Below are positions 35,664 to 47,949 of a stretch of DNA of 64,000 nucleotides, piece after piece (position 1 is the first letter of the stretch; each line of letters starts with the position of its first letter). A program made the position numbers and the translations under genes. The stretch is from Berghia stephanieae (lineage: Eukaryota > Mollusca > Gastropoda > Nudibranchia > Aeolidiidae). The stretch lies in the NCBI GenBank assembly GCA_034508935.3, contig CM067449.1, positions 38,698,546-38,762,545 on the forward strand, written 5' to 3'. The notes under the pieces were generated by a model, which had not been told where the DNA came from, did no database searches, and saw nothing but the letters and a program-made list of their open reading frames with translations.

Positions 35664-36518
35664 TATAGTGCTGATGGTTTTCCGCGATTTTGGGGTCAGG
35701 GGAGGAATTTCCTCCTTTTTTGACCTTTTCTGTGATTTCCCGCTGTTCCGCTAATTCTTTGCGAAATTTTCATTCACTTTTCAATTCAGCGAATCATTTT
35801 ATGATGTGATAAGCTATGGTGGCAAAGGCAAAGTTGCCTTAGTTGATCATATTCGATCAGCCAAGCACGTGTCTCATGTAGAGCATAAAAAGGCAAACTG
35901 TACTCTTGGTGGTCAGTTCTCAAAAAAGCCACAAGACACTCCTCTTTTCCCTTTGTTTTCAAACCACAACTCTAGATCTAGTTCTTGTAGTGAAACGCAG
36001 TCAGCCACCAATTCATCCAATGATGGAGTAGATCCAGATACAAGTAGGTTGGTCCCTTAAGTGATCGGACGGCAAATTTAGAAACAAAGATTTTGAGTAT
36101 GATGGCAGAGAATAACATTTCCTTTTCGGTGGCCCCGAAGCTCGTAGAAGTAATCAAAGAATGTTCCTTGGATCCAAAGGCCCTAGCAAATGTCTCCTCG
36201 GATAGGTGCACGGCTGCTTATAAAGTGACCAGCATTGCCAAAGCAAAAGCCATCAGAGAAAATGCTGCCAGAAAGGCTTTTAAGAGACATCAGCAGTCGC
36301 TGGAGGGACCGCCCAAAAAGAGGAGGAAACAATAAATGGGCACTCTCCCCATACTCCATCTGTACGCCTGTGAGACATCTGGACTGTGTGAGTATCAATG
36401 ATCATTTATCCTCTATTGCTCTAAAAATGGGGGTTAACGCAGTAAAAATGGAGCTTAAAGCAAGCCGTTCAAAATTTTCCTCCTTTTTCACTTTTGGTCA
36501 CCATCAGCACTGTTGATT
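35664..36518 (+). mobile_element. Short hAT-like element with zinc-finger-like ORF
   Basis: AGTGCTGATGGT near the left edge is mirrored by ACCATCAGCACTG at the right. TTGATTGA outside the left end and TTGATTAT outside the right agree at six of eight bases, like an 8-bp hAT duplication. GAGGAATTTCCTCC-type motifs lie inside the ends. At about 850 bp it has no DDE catalytic domain and can only be non-autonomous. Confidence 0.6.
35755..36335 (+). CDS. hAT/ZBED-like N-terminal protein fragment inside the short element
   Basis: The open frame encodes YGGKGKVALVDHIRSAKHVS, a K-x-x-L-x-x-H-x(4)-KH pattern as in the second half of BED-like fingers of hAT transposases. After a Ser/Asn-rich linker comes MMAENNISFSVAPKLVEVIK, then CSLDPKALANVSSDRCTAAY, wording I associate with the segment after the finger in hAT-like proteins. 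It then departs into a basic tail, PPKKRRKQ and stop, which looks like a nuclear localisation signal. The two halves are in different frames, joined by one extra C in the CCC at 36054-36056. The catalytic domain is absent and the first CxxC of the finger is not seen. Confidence 0.5.
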
Positions 36519-36843
36519 ATAGACTCCTTTTAATATCCAGAATCAAACACAAAATTGCTTCAGTGACACTCTTGTTCCATAATGATAAAAAAAAAAACTC
36601 CCCATCAAAATGAATTAGTTTATTTCTAAGTAGGTACACACCAAACGAGTCACTAACAATGATAAACATTAAAGCTTGAGTCAGAAACACTTTAAAATAA
36701 GGTCTCTATGAACGTTTGGCCATCAGACATTTGAGACAAGTTGCGTAAGCATGGAAAACTTTGCCATAAGAATTTCAGCTGAAAGTAATTGTGATTCACC
36801 AGCACAATCGGGTATTATGTCAATATGTCTAGATGAACTAGGT

Positions 36844-37224
36844 GCATACCTGCCTACTTTTACAGATCATCTGTGATTGTTATGGAAATTTGGTGACAAT
36901 GATAGACTTACAGAAATGGATTTCACTACAATTTTGTCGCAGTGTCAGAGAAATTTTTGTTCACCTTCAGTTATCACAGTTTGAAGAAATAAAGATTTTC
37001 CCTTAAAGTTATAAAGGCTACAACCCAGTTCTATGCCCATGAAAGCTAAGTCAATCGCTAACACGTAATGGTGGCCGTCTACAACAAAGTTTATTTTACT
37101 TATAAAAGGTTGTATGTAGTAATTTTTTTGTTCAGTTTAGTATAAGTGAAATTTTACCATTTATTATTACTGATGAATTTTCTGTTGGTTACTGATTTTG
37201 AAATTTTCAAATAGGCAGGTATGC
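36844..37224. mobile_element. MITE, ends GCATACCTGCCTA
   Basis: GCATACCTGCCTA at the left is mirrored exactly by TAGGCAGGTATGC at the right, 381 bp overall. The right half recurs in the intron at 11140-11265. No target duplication is obvious and there is no coding frame. Confidence 0.75.
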
Positions 37225-37838
37225 AGCTGGGAAAAGTGAATTTAATTTTAGAAAGGTCAGAGGGATGTCATTTTACTTTTTAGTTCCTTAACTCACTCAA
37301 TCCTAGAGATTTTTGCTACTTTTAAAAATTGGAAAAAAATGTATTAAAAATGAGCCTGGGCATAGATAGTTTTATTCAACTAAAAACATTAGCTTTGATA
37401 CTACGCCTATAAATGTAATAAATAGGCATGAGGTAAAAGTAACCCAGGTTAACTACGTATATAGTCGGTATTAGGGTTGAGTGAGTTAAGAAATAATCCT
37501 ATTTCTCATTACTAAAACAAACAATTTTAGCACAAGTCATGCATTTCTGGCGACAATTTCACTTTTCACTGTCGAAATCATCCACACATGCCTATACCGT
37601 GATGAGGCTATGAGTCACAATTGAGCTTTTTTGGGTTCCACGTTTGTGACATCTTTTAACTTATTCATTTTTGTATTTTGTGCCTGATCAATGTTCTTAT
37701 ACTGTATGTATAAAATTTACACCAATTATAACTTTATAAATGGGCATCAAGGTGTTTGAAAAGCGCCCAATTTGCACTTACAATGATGATAAATGTGAAT
37801 TGATTTGGCAAAACCCGTCAGATGTCACGTGAGCTACA

Positions 37839-38232
37839 GGCTTGCCAACCAGTATGATTTCTCATATTTTAATACGCTTTGAAGTCCAAAATATGATAAT
37901 ATGGGAATGTTGATTAAAATATGATAAATGTAAAAACCCAACAGTTTGTAATAAAAAGGGAGAGAAATGGTAAACGTGGAATAGATGGTCAATATATACT
38001 GTCTTCACCTAGATGAGTAGCCAGGCATATAACTGTCATTGGAATTACAGGATTTTCCTACTCTCTGCTAGCTTGATAAGTCTCCAAAAATTCCGCGAAT
38101 GTTAGATTTGAAATTTTGGATGTTTGCATGTGTTGAAATTATTTTTTTTTTCGGTAAAAATATGAGAAAATCAGCATAAATTAGGAAAACTATGATAAAT
38201 CTTTTCAATTGAGGTTGGTTGGCAAGTCTGGA
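37839..38232. mobile_element. MITE, ends CAGRCTTGCCAACC
   Basis: CAGGCTTGCCAACCAGTATG at the left is mirrored by GGTTGGTTGGCAAGTCTG at the right, about 390 bp. GAGCT occurs next to both outer ends and may be part of a target duplication. The interior has ATATGATAA and AAATATGAGAAAA motifs. The CAG start and size fit a hAT-type MITE. Confidence 0.65.
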
Positions 38233-38265
38233 GCTCGTTTTGAGATACGAATGAATAAAAGTGAA

Positions 38266-38775
38266 CCGGGTGGGGTTCTTGACCTCCCATAGTGGGCAGG
38301 GAGGTACTTACTGCCTCTTCTATCCCCCTATATTCTGTTTTTCAACTTGCTTTCTGTCTTTGTCTTGGAATGGGAATACTTGGTTTTGTCCTTGCCCTAG
38401 CTGGGAGGGAAACGGTCAAATGTATAGTTAGTTTTTGGTGATGATATTTTTTTTTTCCTTGTAAATCATCTCTGTGTTATGCTTTGTATTTTTTTTTCTT
38501 TTATAATAATAATGGTTTGTAAACATTTGAGTGTTCCTCTCGTTAGGACCTGTGCACGTGTCTAGATGAGACTTTTAGGTGACCTCAAACTAACTACACT
38601 GATAGTATGCTCGTGGAATCTACATCTGTTCTCTATTTGACCCCTTTCCCATTGTTTTACTTGTGGGTTCAATTGTAATTCTACAATTTTTTGACTATCC
38701 TATTGTTTCCTTTTTAGATATGACCTAAATGTGTCACAAGCGCCGTTAAGCCCTTAAAAACAAACAAACAAACAA
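38266..38775 (+). mobile_element. SINE family B, near full-length copy
   Basis: GGGTGGGGTTCTTGACCTCC head, GTGGGCAGGGAGGTA, GAGACTTTTAGGTGACCTCA, and a CACAAGCGCCGTTAAGCCCT end followed by a clean (AAAC)n tail. It is one of the best-preserved copies. Confidence 0.85.
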
Positions 38776-39047
38776 AACAATAAAAGGGAAAAAAATCGTA
38801 GTCTATATTTATTTTTGTTTTTTCCATTCCATCATATTTAGTATCCATCCAACTACATTTTCACTAAAGGATTTTATAATTTAAAGTTTATAAAGATTTT
38901 AATTAATTTTTTTCCCCAATCTCTATTGATGTAATCAATATGTGTGTCTTGTCTTTAAAAGCGATTTTCTCCATTTTAAAAATCTTCACCCCTTCCCTTT
39001 AAATGTGAATAACTTAGGCCCAAATGAAGATAATTACAAAATTAGAA

Positions 39048-41646
39048 CCGTAGAACGGGGTGACTTTGCATCAATTTTAAAAGTAACTCAAAAAATGAAG
39101 TCTTAAAAATATTTCTAAAGATTACTTAATGCTCTTATATCTTGGGTCTGTGGCCCTAATATGCATTTCAATCAATAATTAAATGAAGGTTTAAGTTTTA
39201 TGGCCACAATATAAAATTTATTGACTATTTTGATAACATGCCAAATTGGGGTGACTTTGCAACAACTCAAGTAAAGTGTCATAACATCTCAATACAAAAG
39301 ACATTAACTAAAAGAACAATCCAAGATAACTTCTTAAACAGAGTACAAGGCAAGCTCCACACAATGTATCTTATGAAAGGTCCTGAAAAACATTTCTACA
39401 TCTAGCTTTCTTAGTGACACTGGGCTGCCACTCATCCTCACTGCTGACGACTTCACTATCACTGGATTCACTTGCAGAATCACTAAGAACTGGTGTCTGA
39501 GTCTGACTTTGCAATTTCCTTCTGTCAGATGAACTGGAGGATGTGGATCCATGAGCAGAGTCAGTGCTGGTCATAGATGATGAGGTACCGGTAGCATCAG
39601 GAAGTGCAGAGGGGATGAGCTAGAGGATGATGAAGATGTGGAGGCTAAGTCCTGGCCAGAGATGGATTTGCCTGGTTCCACTAACAGCCTTTTCCGTGCT
39701 GTTCTCTGTTTTTGGTTGCCCCCTGGGTTGTACTTGAATTGCTGAAGGTACTCCAGCAGAGCAGGTGAAAGTTGAGCTGTTCTGGTTCTCTCTGTTGTCC
39801 CACCAGCTCGAGGAAACTTCCTCAACACGACGTCCATGTTGAAAGGGGCGATTCCACAAGCCCTAAACCCAGCCTTGAGGTTTGCAGGGATCCTTATCCC
39901 CATTCTCTCCATAAGCTTTGACAGCAGGCGAGGGAACAGAGCTTTGTCAAGGGATGTAGAAGAGGGTCGTTGCATCTTGTGTTCTTTCATAATTTGCTTC
40001 CATTCTCTCTTCATTGGACCGAAAAAACTGACATCAAGGGGCTGGCATTTATCAGTACTGTTTGGGGGTAAGAGAACAAAGCGGATATCAAGTTGTTGGC
40101 ACTTTGAGATGACTGCCTCACTGAGGTGTGAGCTTAAATTGTCACCTATCATAAGTTTGGGTCCTTCCCGTCGCCGAGCCCAGGGTACGATTATGACGGA
40201 GAACCATTCCTCAAAGCATGCGGCATCAAACCAACCGCTTTTGCTTCGGGCAAACCTTGTCCCCGTGGGACCTCCTTGTCGCCATGAGTCGTAGAGGTGA
40301 GCGGCTTTGTATACAACAAAGGGGGCAACAATTCCCCCTCTGCTGTTCCCGAAAACATTATTGATATATTTCCTTTGGAATGGTTGATAACCCTTTCGGG
40401 ATACTTAACTCCTCTCCTGAAGATACACTTTGTTACTCCCGGGTCATCGGCTAAATTTGTCTCATCATAATTCACAATATTACCAGTAGGAACACCCTCC
40501 AGGGACCCTTTCAAGTTTGAAAAGTACTTCTCCACGTTCTCTGGTTGTACTTGAGCCCTCGAGCGTTTGATGTTTTGGCACATACGATTGGTTAAAATGT
40601 CATTTCGTTTCAGAAAACCCCTCACCCAGTCATCCCCAGGAACATTATTTTTGAACACGGTGATTTTTTGCTGTGTGCGATTTAGGTACCCTGAAACCAC
40701 AAGCTTGACATCTCTGTGTTCCAAGGGCATGCCAAATTCAGAACAGATGAGAAGGCAGTTCACAAGTTCATCTTCCACTTCCTTCCTCAAGGCTGTCTGT
40801 CCACCACACGAATTCTGGTGAAGGCCCTTCACCTTGTTCCACAGCGTTCGAAATGGGATTCCGCATCGTTCTGCCACCTTCTTCACACTGTCACTCTTAC
40901 AATCTTTTATTGCTTGGAGAAGAGTCTGTTCGTCATAATCTCTGTAGCGCCTGGCTCCAGGCTCTTTAGCATACTTTCTCGGCATTGTGGTTCTGGTGAG
41001 AAAATTCTGTGAAAAGAAGAAAATGACCCAAAAAAAGGTTAGATCTAGATATCTAGAACTAGGCATTTCATATAATATTAGCCTCTATATTATTCTTAAA
41101 ACCTTTAAACCTAAAGAAAATCATATCTTTAATTTCAATAAGATATAAGAAACTCACAATCTCCCTTAATTCACATAATACTGCTGCTAAACAAACAAAG
41201 TGTGCACCCACTAATATTATTATTGGGTGCGGTGACTTTGCAACACTCAGATCTAGAAGCTGGGGTGACTTTGCATCAAGCCATTGTAAACAGACAGACA
41301 ATGAATCATTACTGGGAGCCTAATTGGGAAATGTTAAAGTATTTTGCACTATAAATCAATAGATTATAAAGCTTAAGTCTTAATTTGAGAGTATGAACCA
41401 AATAAAGTTTGCACTCACCTGAATTGAGGACGAAATAGGGCTGTTAATTCACCAACCACAAAAACAGGCTTGTCCACCATTGACATTGAAGCAGGAAAGG
41501 AAATTGAAAGGCCAAATGTATTTCCTTCACAGAAGAGCTACATTGGAAGCCTTATGAACTCTTCCACTTCGTCCATAAGCACATTCACTTTTTTAATGAA
41601 AATGTTGCAAAGTCATCCCAGCATGCAAAGTCACCCCGTTCTACGG
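39048..41646 (-). mobile_element. Tigger/pogo-type DNA transposon, nearly whole
   Basis: CCGTAGAACGGGGTGACTTT at the left is mirrored at the right (about 24 bp inverted repeats), enclosing 2.6 kb with a transposase gene on the - strand. Six copies of a core GGKGTGACTTTGCA lie near the ends: at 39057 and 39248 on the left, 41229 and 41262 upstream of the transposase, and two inverted at about 41604-41638. These are candidate transposase binding sites or promoter elements. No clear TA duplication is visible outside the ends (GAA and AAC flank them). Confidence 0.9.
39371..40985 (-). CDS. Tigger/pogo-like DDE transposase
   Basis: The start MPRKYAKEPGARRYRDYDEQ leads an N-terminal psq-type helix-turn-helix (TLLQAIKDCKSDSVKKVAER, then GIPFRTLWNKV), a CENPB-type second DNA-binding segment (DDWVRGFLKRND), and the DDE/DDD catalytic core. 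The catalytic Asp residues are expected in VNYDETN, MIGDNLSSH and PPNSTDKCQPLDV. A Ser/Asp-rich tail ends the protein, about 538 residues in all, normal for the family. The frame breaks twice, at the G-run 40321-40325 and the G-run 39611-39614 (+ strand). Each is as if one base is missing, and the protein text continues across both. The element may therefore be intact in the animal. Confidence 0.88.
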
Positions 41647-42070
41647 AACTGCATTTTGTTCAGAACTGGTGCCTGTTTTCAAATATGTAATAGTACGGGA
41701 TTCAAAGTTTTGCAACATCCGATGGGTTTAGCCAGATCACCTCTCAAATGATACTGATAATAATAATTGTTACTATTGATATTTGTAATCAGATTATTTA
41801 TATAGCAAAACAGAGAATGCTGAATGTCTTTGTCAGTTCATTGTTAATCCACAGGAAATATACTCATGGATTGTTTGTGGAGCACAATGATTCCTTTTCA
41901 ACTTGATTTAAGTTTTTTTTTAAATTCCCAGGTGTGAGTTTTCCTTTATTCTTCTTATTTTATAAACTGACATCTCTGAAATAAATTAAAATATGTAAAT
42001 TCGTATATTAATTAAAAAGGCCTAATTTCTTATTTTAACCTGGAATCAATAACACTGCCATTTTAATTCC

Positions 42071-42073
<3 letters not shown>

Positions 42074-42161
<88 letters not shown>
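42074..42161. repeat. (TA)n microsatellite
   Basis: More than 40 uninterrupted TA dinucleotides. Confidence 0.98.
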
Positions 42162-42162
<1 letters not shown>

Positions 42163-42699
42163 CTATTTTTTTTTTTTTTTCGCTTGCATTTTCAATGGTA
42201 AACATAATCTAGAACATTTTAATGTTGTTGAGTGATATACCTAGATTCAAATAATGTGGAGGGAGGGAGGATAATGATGTCCTAATAGTAATAGCCAGCA
42301 ATGGAGCAAAGTGACTGCCTTTTTTTTTTTTTTTAAATTCATTTTGGCCTAAAAATAATTAACGCTAAATTTAGATTTCAGACACAAAATTCGAGCAAAT
42401 TTGCGATTTAAAGGAAGATGTGATAATGATGATGAAGATATTGATGGAATTAAGTATAATCAGGAAAATATCTGGAAAGAAGGGAAATCAGATACCAGGA
42501 TTTTCTTGATAAAATAGTGAAAGTTTTGTCTCTGGTTAAAGACATTTCGACAATTTGAAATGCAGAATTTATTAATCTAAATCAAAGAGCAAAAGAATTC
42601 GGACTTTAATGTAAGTTAGATTTGAGTTAAGATGAAATGAAAACTTTGATGAAGTTGGTGGAATCACATCATTCCTCAAGGCGCAAGCAAAAAGTTAGC

Positions 42700-42900
42700 T
42701 GATACAAGATCCATCTGAGCTACCATAGAAGTGCCAAATCGAGACATAATCACTTGAAATATCACATGCACAAGTAGAGAAACAGGCCTGTGCGATTGTG
42801 GTGAAAGAGAGGAAGACGCCCACCATGTATATAGTCCAGACCTGGCCGAAGTATGCAACAGCGCAAGAGGTTTATGGCCTGTAACCACATTTCTGTAGAC
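42700..42900 (+). mobile_element. LINE C-terminal zinc-knuckle remnant
   Basis: One frame encodes RETGLCDCGEREEDAHHVY, the C-x-C-G-x(5)-D-x-H-H-V pattern found at the end of several LINE polyproteins (usual form CxxCGxxEDxxHVLxxC), followed by a stop. Stops interrupt the upstream frame. Only this small remnant is identifiable, so the clade is uncertain. Confidence 0.5.
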
Positions 42901-44377
42901 CAAAATACACTGGCCCCAGAGAAAATTGCATTTTTGCATGAAAAAATGTGTGTGGTAGACAGCCAAAAATGACAACCTTTCCAAGATCAACTAAACCTTT
43001 CACGATGGATTCAATTCTAACTGAACCAATCTTACCAACTTCTCTAACCTACTAGACATTTATACATGAAGCCATAGGCCAGGAAAAAAAGAATTAGTTA
43101 TCTCGTAAACACCATAATGAAATGGTTGAAAACTCATTCACAAAACCTGTAATTCAATGTTTGTTTGATCAGATGGCGATAGTTATATATATTTTCAAGT
43201 AATGCAATAGAATTGAAATCTGTTCAATGGACATTTGTTTTCCCCAGGTTAGCTGGACTAAAAATAGCGGTTTCTATTTATTCATAAAAATGAAAAAATA
43301 CAGTGCCAATCATAGCATATTGATTCCAGTGCTTATTATTATTAAAGATGTAATGATAATGTTAAGGAGAATCGTGATACCTATTTAAACCTGTATAAAT
43401 ATTGGTATCAGATGAATTAATAGAAGAACGCATTGTCTGACTCACACTGACAGACAGGCGTTGTGATATTTTCTTTATTTAGCCTCCATATCCACTCAAT
43501 AGTAGTTTGGCTAGCTTGGCCTAATTCATATATTATTGCAGAAAGTTCTTTGTTGTATAGCATTCTATTCAGAGTAGCAAGCCGTTATTTACTGTTAATG
43601 TTGCTGTTAATTTTCATGATAATACAGTACTCGTTGAATTCTCGCACACTCTGCAATTAGACATGTTGGTGGCGGAATTTTATCTGTATAATAAAAAGCA
43701 TCAGATTTCGGCACCTCGGATTCTAGCACTAGCACGCTCTTTGGCTTTTCGTGAGAGTGTGCTAGAATCCAACGAGTACTGCATAGAAACTGGATAAACG
43801 CCTTGAGGGCTCTTTGAAAATTGTTACCCATTGCCTTCTTTCATGTTACTTAATATATTATTGTCCATTATTAATTACCAATTGCTGCGTAGGAGCCATT
43901 TAATGATAGATGTGTATATATTTTATATCATGTAACACATTGGAATTTAATCTATAAATATCTTTTATTTCTTTACTGCTGAACTTACTTGATACACTGA
44001 TTGAAAAGAATGCATGAGGGGGAAAAGGGAAAATTGATTAAAATGGAAGTCTGCTCTATGATTTTATCATAATAATTGATTTTTCTTTACTCTATTATTA
44101 TTATTATTGAGTCTGCCACTTGATATTCGTACTAATGTAAAATAGACTTCGTGACTAATGCAATATTATGATCCAATGACGTCATTACAATAATCTTTTA
44201 TCATAGAAATCAGATATGACTATTTGTTATGGGTTTGTTGTTTTGTTGTTGTTTTTTGTTTTTTTGTTTCATACATTATTCTATTCAGTTTATTATATTG
44301 TAAATAATAAAAGAGTAAAATTTGAATTTGGTTCATTCTAAGTTGATTGATCTTAAAACGATTACCTTATTTACAAT

Positions 44378-44812
44378 CTGGGTGGGGTTCGTGACCTCCA
44401 CAGTGGGCAGGGAGGTACTTACTGTCTTTTATCCCCCTCTATCTGTTTTCCAAACAGTCCAGTTTATAGTTTTGGGAGATGATATTTTTTCCCTGTAAAT
44501 CTGTTATGTAATGTATTATGTTTTGTTTAAATATTATATATGATTTGTAAACATTTGAGTTTATTCCTTTTAGTGGGGACCTGTGCTTGTGACTGGGTGA
44601 GACTTTTAGGTGATCTCAAACTAAGTACATACGTTAATAGTCTGCTCTTGGAATCTACATCTTTTCCTATTTGAACTAATTCCCTTTTGTCTTACCTTTT
44701 CTTGGGTACTTTAATTGTAATTCTAGAACTTTTTACTATCCCATTTTCTTCCTTTTTACTGGCGCTGATATTACCTTAATGACTTAATGTGTTCCAAGCG
44801 TCGTAAATTCCT
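44378..44812 (+). mobile_element. SINE family B copy with internal gap
   Basis: CTGGGTGGGGTTCGTGACCT head, then a deletion before TTGGGAGATGATATTTTTTC, and a normal 3' part through GCTGATATTACC. Confidence 0.8.
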
Positions 44813-44969
44813 TAATTTACTTTTTTTGTTATTCTTTAAATGGGAGGTGGGTAGAATTGTCCAGATGGAGGAGGAACACTTGTTTTCTTGAGATTGAGAT
44901 GTTTAGCTCTTCATCTGTTCACGCCCTGCTATTTCTTAATATCTCCCAAGATTAGTTTCTTTTTCTTTG

Positions 44970-45180
44970 TGGCATTTGTAGGGTATCCCCATAGCTCAAT
45001 TCGTAGAGCTGGGTGGGGTTCCCGACCACCCATAGTGATAATGGACAGTTGGACAGGGTCGTTTACTGTATCTTCTATAGACCTATATCTGTTTTCCAAT
45101 TGTTTTTTTTTTTTTTTGTGTCTTGGAAAGATATATCTTGGTTTTGCCCCTTCCCTTGCTGGAGTCCTTGATTGGCTGAG
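44970..45180 (+). mobile_element. SINE family B 5' part with the clearest tRNA-like head
   Basis: CCCATAGCTCAATTCGTAGA contains a textbook tRNA A box (TAGCTCAATTCGTAGAGC), followed by GGGTGGGGTTCCCGACC as B box. This shows family B is tRNA-derived. The copy ends after the 5' third. Confidence 0.75.
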
Positions 45181-45984
45181 ACCTCATTTGCGATTTTCCC
45201 GCAATTTTTCAAAAAAACAAAAAACACCCTGGGAAATAAAAAGAAACATAACCTATGTGCTTATAACTGATAAGGCATGCAGTTTAATTAATTCATCCTC
45301 TGCTTGACGGATTAACTGAGACGCAGTGGATGTGGGTCACCGTTGAACCGACAGTCGATGCGAGAAGTTCCGTCTAGACGTTCAGTTAATATGACCTGCA
45401 GCTTCAAATCTGGGTCATCCTAAAATACAGTACTCACATCCGCCAGCCAATCTAACATACACAAAATTGTCTGTAACCTTTAAAATTTATAATGGCTGAT
45501 TGATATAATTTAGTGAGAACTGATGGATCCATTGTGAAAATATTAATTGAAAAAAATAACAAAGCTGAGTGACGTCAACTTCGGTCCTTCTACACGGGCC
45601 TATTCTCTCTCGTCACATTCTTGTATACAGCAGTCTTCTTTGTCACTTCTCTCTCCGTATCTTCCTCTCTTTTTCTCTCTCCTCTGCCTACTCGGGTATC
45701 TCTCTCTCTCTGTCAATCATTCTTCTTTCTGCTTTCCCAAAAGGTACTCTTTTCGGAGGCCTTCCGAAAGCTCCTCGGACTAGCATCTCTTCCAATTAAT
45801 ATTTTCACAGTGGATCTTTTGTCTGGCGTTTATTTTATTAAAATTTGTCATTGTATAATAGCATTTTAAAAACTAGAAAAAACCTTGATAGATTAGTGAA
45901 AGTTTCCTTATCATATTATGACCATTGTTTTGGTTATCCGCCACCATTTTTAAAAAAAATCTTTGGGGTAGTTTAGAGAAATGA

Positions 45985-46125
45985 TTGGATAAAATGTCTA
46001 GTTAGAGTTTGGGAGATGATATTTTTTTGTCTTGTAAATCATCTCTTTATTATACACTGTATTATTACACTTGGTGGGGACCTGTGCTTGTGTCAGGATG
46101 AGACATTTAGGTGATCTCAAACCAG
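45985..46125 (+). mobile_element. SINE family B internal fragment
   Basis: AATGTCTAGTTAGAGTTTGG, GAGATGATATTTTTTTGTCT and GAGACATTTAGGTGATCTCA match the middle of the family; both ends are missing. Confidence 0.75.
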
Positions 46126-46764
46126 TGGCGGGGGTCTATTGAATGGTTTGGTGCCATGAACCGCCTCTTTTTTATATTTAGAAATAAAAACAACATATTT
46201 TTTTAAATTAAAAAGTTTTAAAAATTAAGATACTGCCTTTTCTCAAAGCCCGAGCCATACTGCCTTTTAAATAAAACACGTACATCATGCAATGGCCAGA
46301 GCCATACATATTATTACGTTATCGTTGCGAGTGTAGTTGTGCTGTGGTCTGGTGATGGGGCTAACTAACAACCCTCACTTCTTGATATCAATAAAATACG
46401 GCACCAAGTTACACTATTAATCGACAGTCAAACGACAGCTGAACAGGAAAAAGAGGTCAACTTTGCCATCTCAGTATCAAGAGAAAAAGCTTGCCTGGAG
46501 CCCACAGATTTGCGCTCCATCTATTAATAACACTGTATATTCTGGTCAACGTTCGCAAATTAGGCTATTTATGACAGGGTAACCCTAGAAATAGTAGAGC
46601 TACTAGCGTTAGCTCTCCTATTTCTAGGGGGAACTCCAGCGATCCTATTAATAGTAATAGCACCAATAGTCAGATATAAGGACATACGAGACTTGTTTGA
46701 TAATTTTATGTGCTTTTGGATCAATAGCAACAGATCATTTTGTTGTTAGTGTTAGTATGTTTAT

Positions 46765-47500
46765 GCCCATGTGGGGGGGGGGGGGGGGGGGGGGAGGGGG
46801 AGGGAGAGAGAGGAGGAGAGAGAGAGAGAGAGGGAGGGGCGATGGTACATGAGATGAGATAAAGTATGATTATGAGAGATGGACATTGCTGGGAGTGAAT
46901 ACAGACCACAGAACATGGACACCCGGACTTTTGGAGTGGACACCAGTTGGGAATAAACCCCAGCATGGGGGTTGGGACACCAGTGGGATGAACCTGGGAC
47001 TGGGGTATGGACACCAGTGGGAGTGAACTCGGGCCTATAGGAGAAAGACACCACTAGGGAGTGAACACGGGACCAGCATATATGGATACCATATATGGGG
47101 ATGAACCCGAGACTGAGAAATCAACACCAGTTGGGGTGGGGTGATCCCGGGGATATGAGAAGGGAGTGAACACTGGGCTATGAGAGGTAGACACCATCAG
47201 GGATTGAACCCACGACCATGGAAGGTGGAGACTAGTGGGAGTGAACCAGGGACTATAGGAGTAGGAGGTAGAATTCATTGTGTATTGAACACGTGGATAT
47301 GGGAGGTGGATACCAATGGGACGTGAACGTGGAACCATGGGATACGGAAATCAGTGGAGAGTGCACTCGGGACTATGGGAGATGGACAAGCAGTAGGGAG
47401 TGAACCCGGGCTATGTGAGGTGGATACCACTAGTGAGTAAACGCGGGACCACAGGATATGGACTCAATGGGGATTGAACCGAAGCCTATGAAAGGTGAAC
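46765..47500 (+). repeat. 34-40 bp minisatellite, GACACCAGTGGGAGTGAAC type
   Basis: After a ~24-base G-run and a GA-rich stretch, a unit of about 34-40 bp repeats some fifteen times. It has GACACCAGTGGGAGTGAAC, then a variable CGGGACTATGGGAG part. Neighbouring starts are 46939, 46976, 47010 and 47047. The AGTGAACCTGGGACT core is shared with the satellite at 60.6-63.0 kb. Confidence 0.85.
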
Positions 47501-47574
47501 AATTAATATTAATGGCAACTTTTGTCATTTTTTTGGTGGCAACTTTTGGGCAAAAAAAAAATGGCATCAAACGC

Positions 47575-47656
47575 AGATGCTAGGATAGTGTGCTCTTGAA
47601 ATCTTCATCTGTTCTCTATTTAAACCAATCCCCTTACTTTTTCTTATGTGCTTTCA

Positions 47657-47695
<39 letters not shown>

Positions 47696-47785
47696 ACTAT
47701 CCGATTATTTTCCTTTTTACTGGCGATGAAATGACCTAAATGTGTCGATTGCGCCGTAAAACCCTTAAAAAAAACAAACAAAACA
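47575..47785 (+). mobile_element. SINE family B 3' part, with (AT)n insertion
   Basis: GTGTGCTCTTGAAATCTTCA, CCTTTTTACTGGCGATGAAA and GCGCCGTAAAACCCTTAAAA plus AAAC tail. A (TA)n tract at 47658-47692 replaces the usual ATTCTAGAAC. Confidence 0.8.
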
Positions 47786-47949
47786 CAATTGGAGAGTTGT
47801 CTTCTCACACATAGAGACTGAACTTAGATCGATCGTTGGTGTAATCAGGATTTTTTAACCCCTGCTCACCCAACAGTGATTTGGTAGCTTGGTCTGTTGG
47901 ATCTAGCAGAAAGTTACTTTGCAATAGACAAGTGGTCTCTCTAAACTCT

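Larger units (their letters stand above)
36515..38260. other. Intergenic AT-rich DNA with two MITEs
   Basis: Apart from the two elements listed at 36844 and 37843, I see no gene, RNA or repeat here. Confidence 0.5.
41760..44375. other. Intergenic AT-rich DNA
   Basis: It contains the (TA)n tract at 42074 and a LINE C-terminal remnant near 42780. Elsewhere I see no gene or repeat that I can name. Confidence 0.5.

Noticed and set aside
45547-45869. Ser/Leu-rich overlapping frames
   Set aside because: CT-rich low-complexity DNA; no domain, splice or start evidence.
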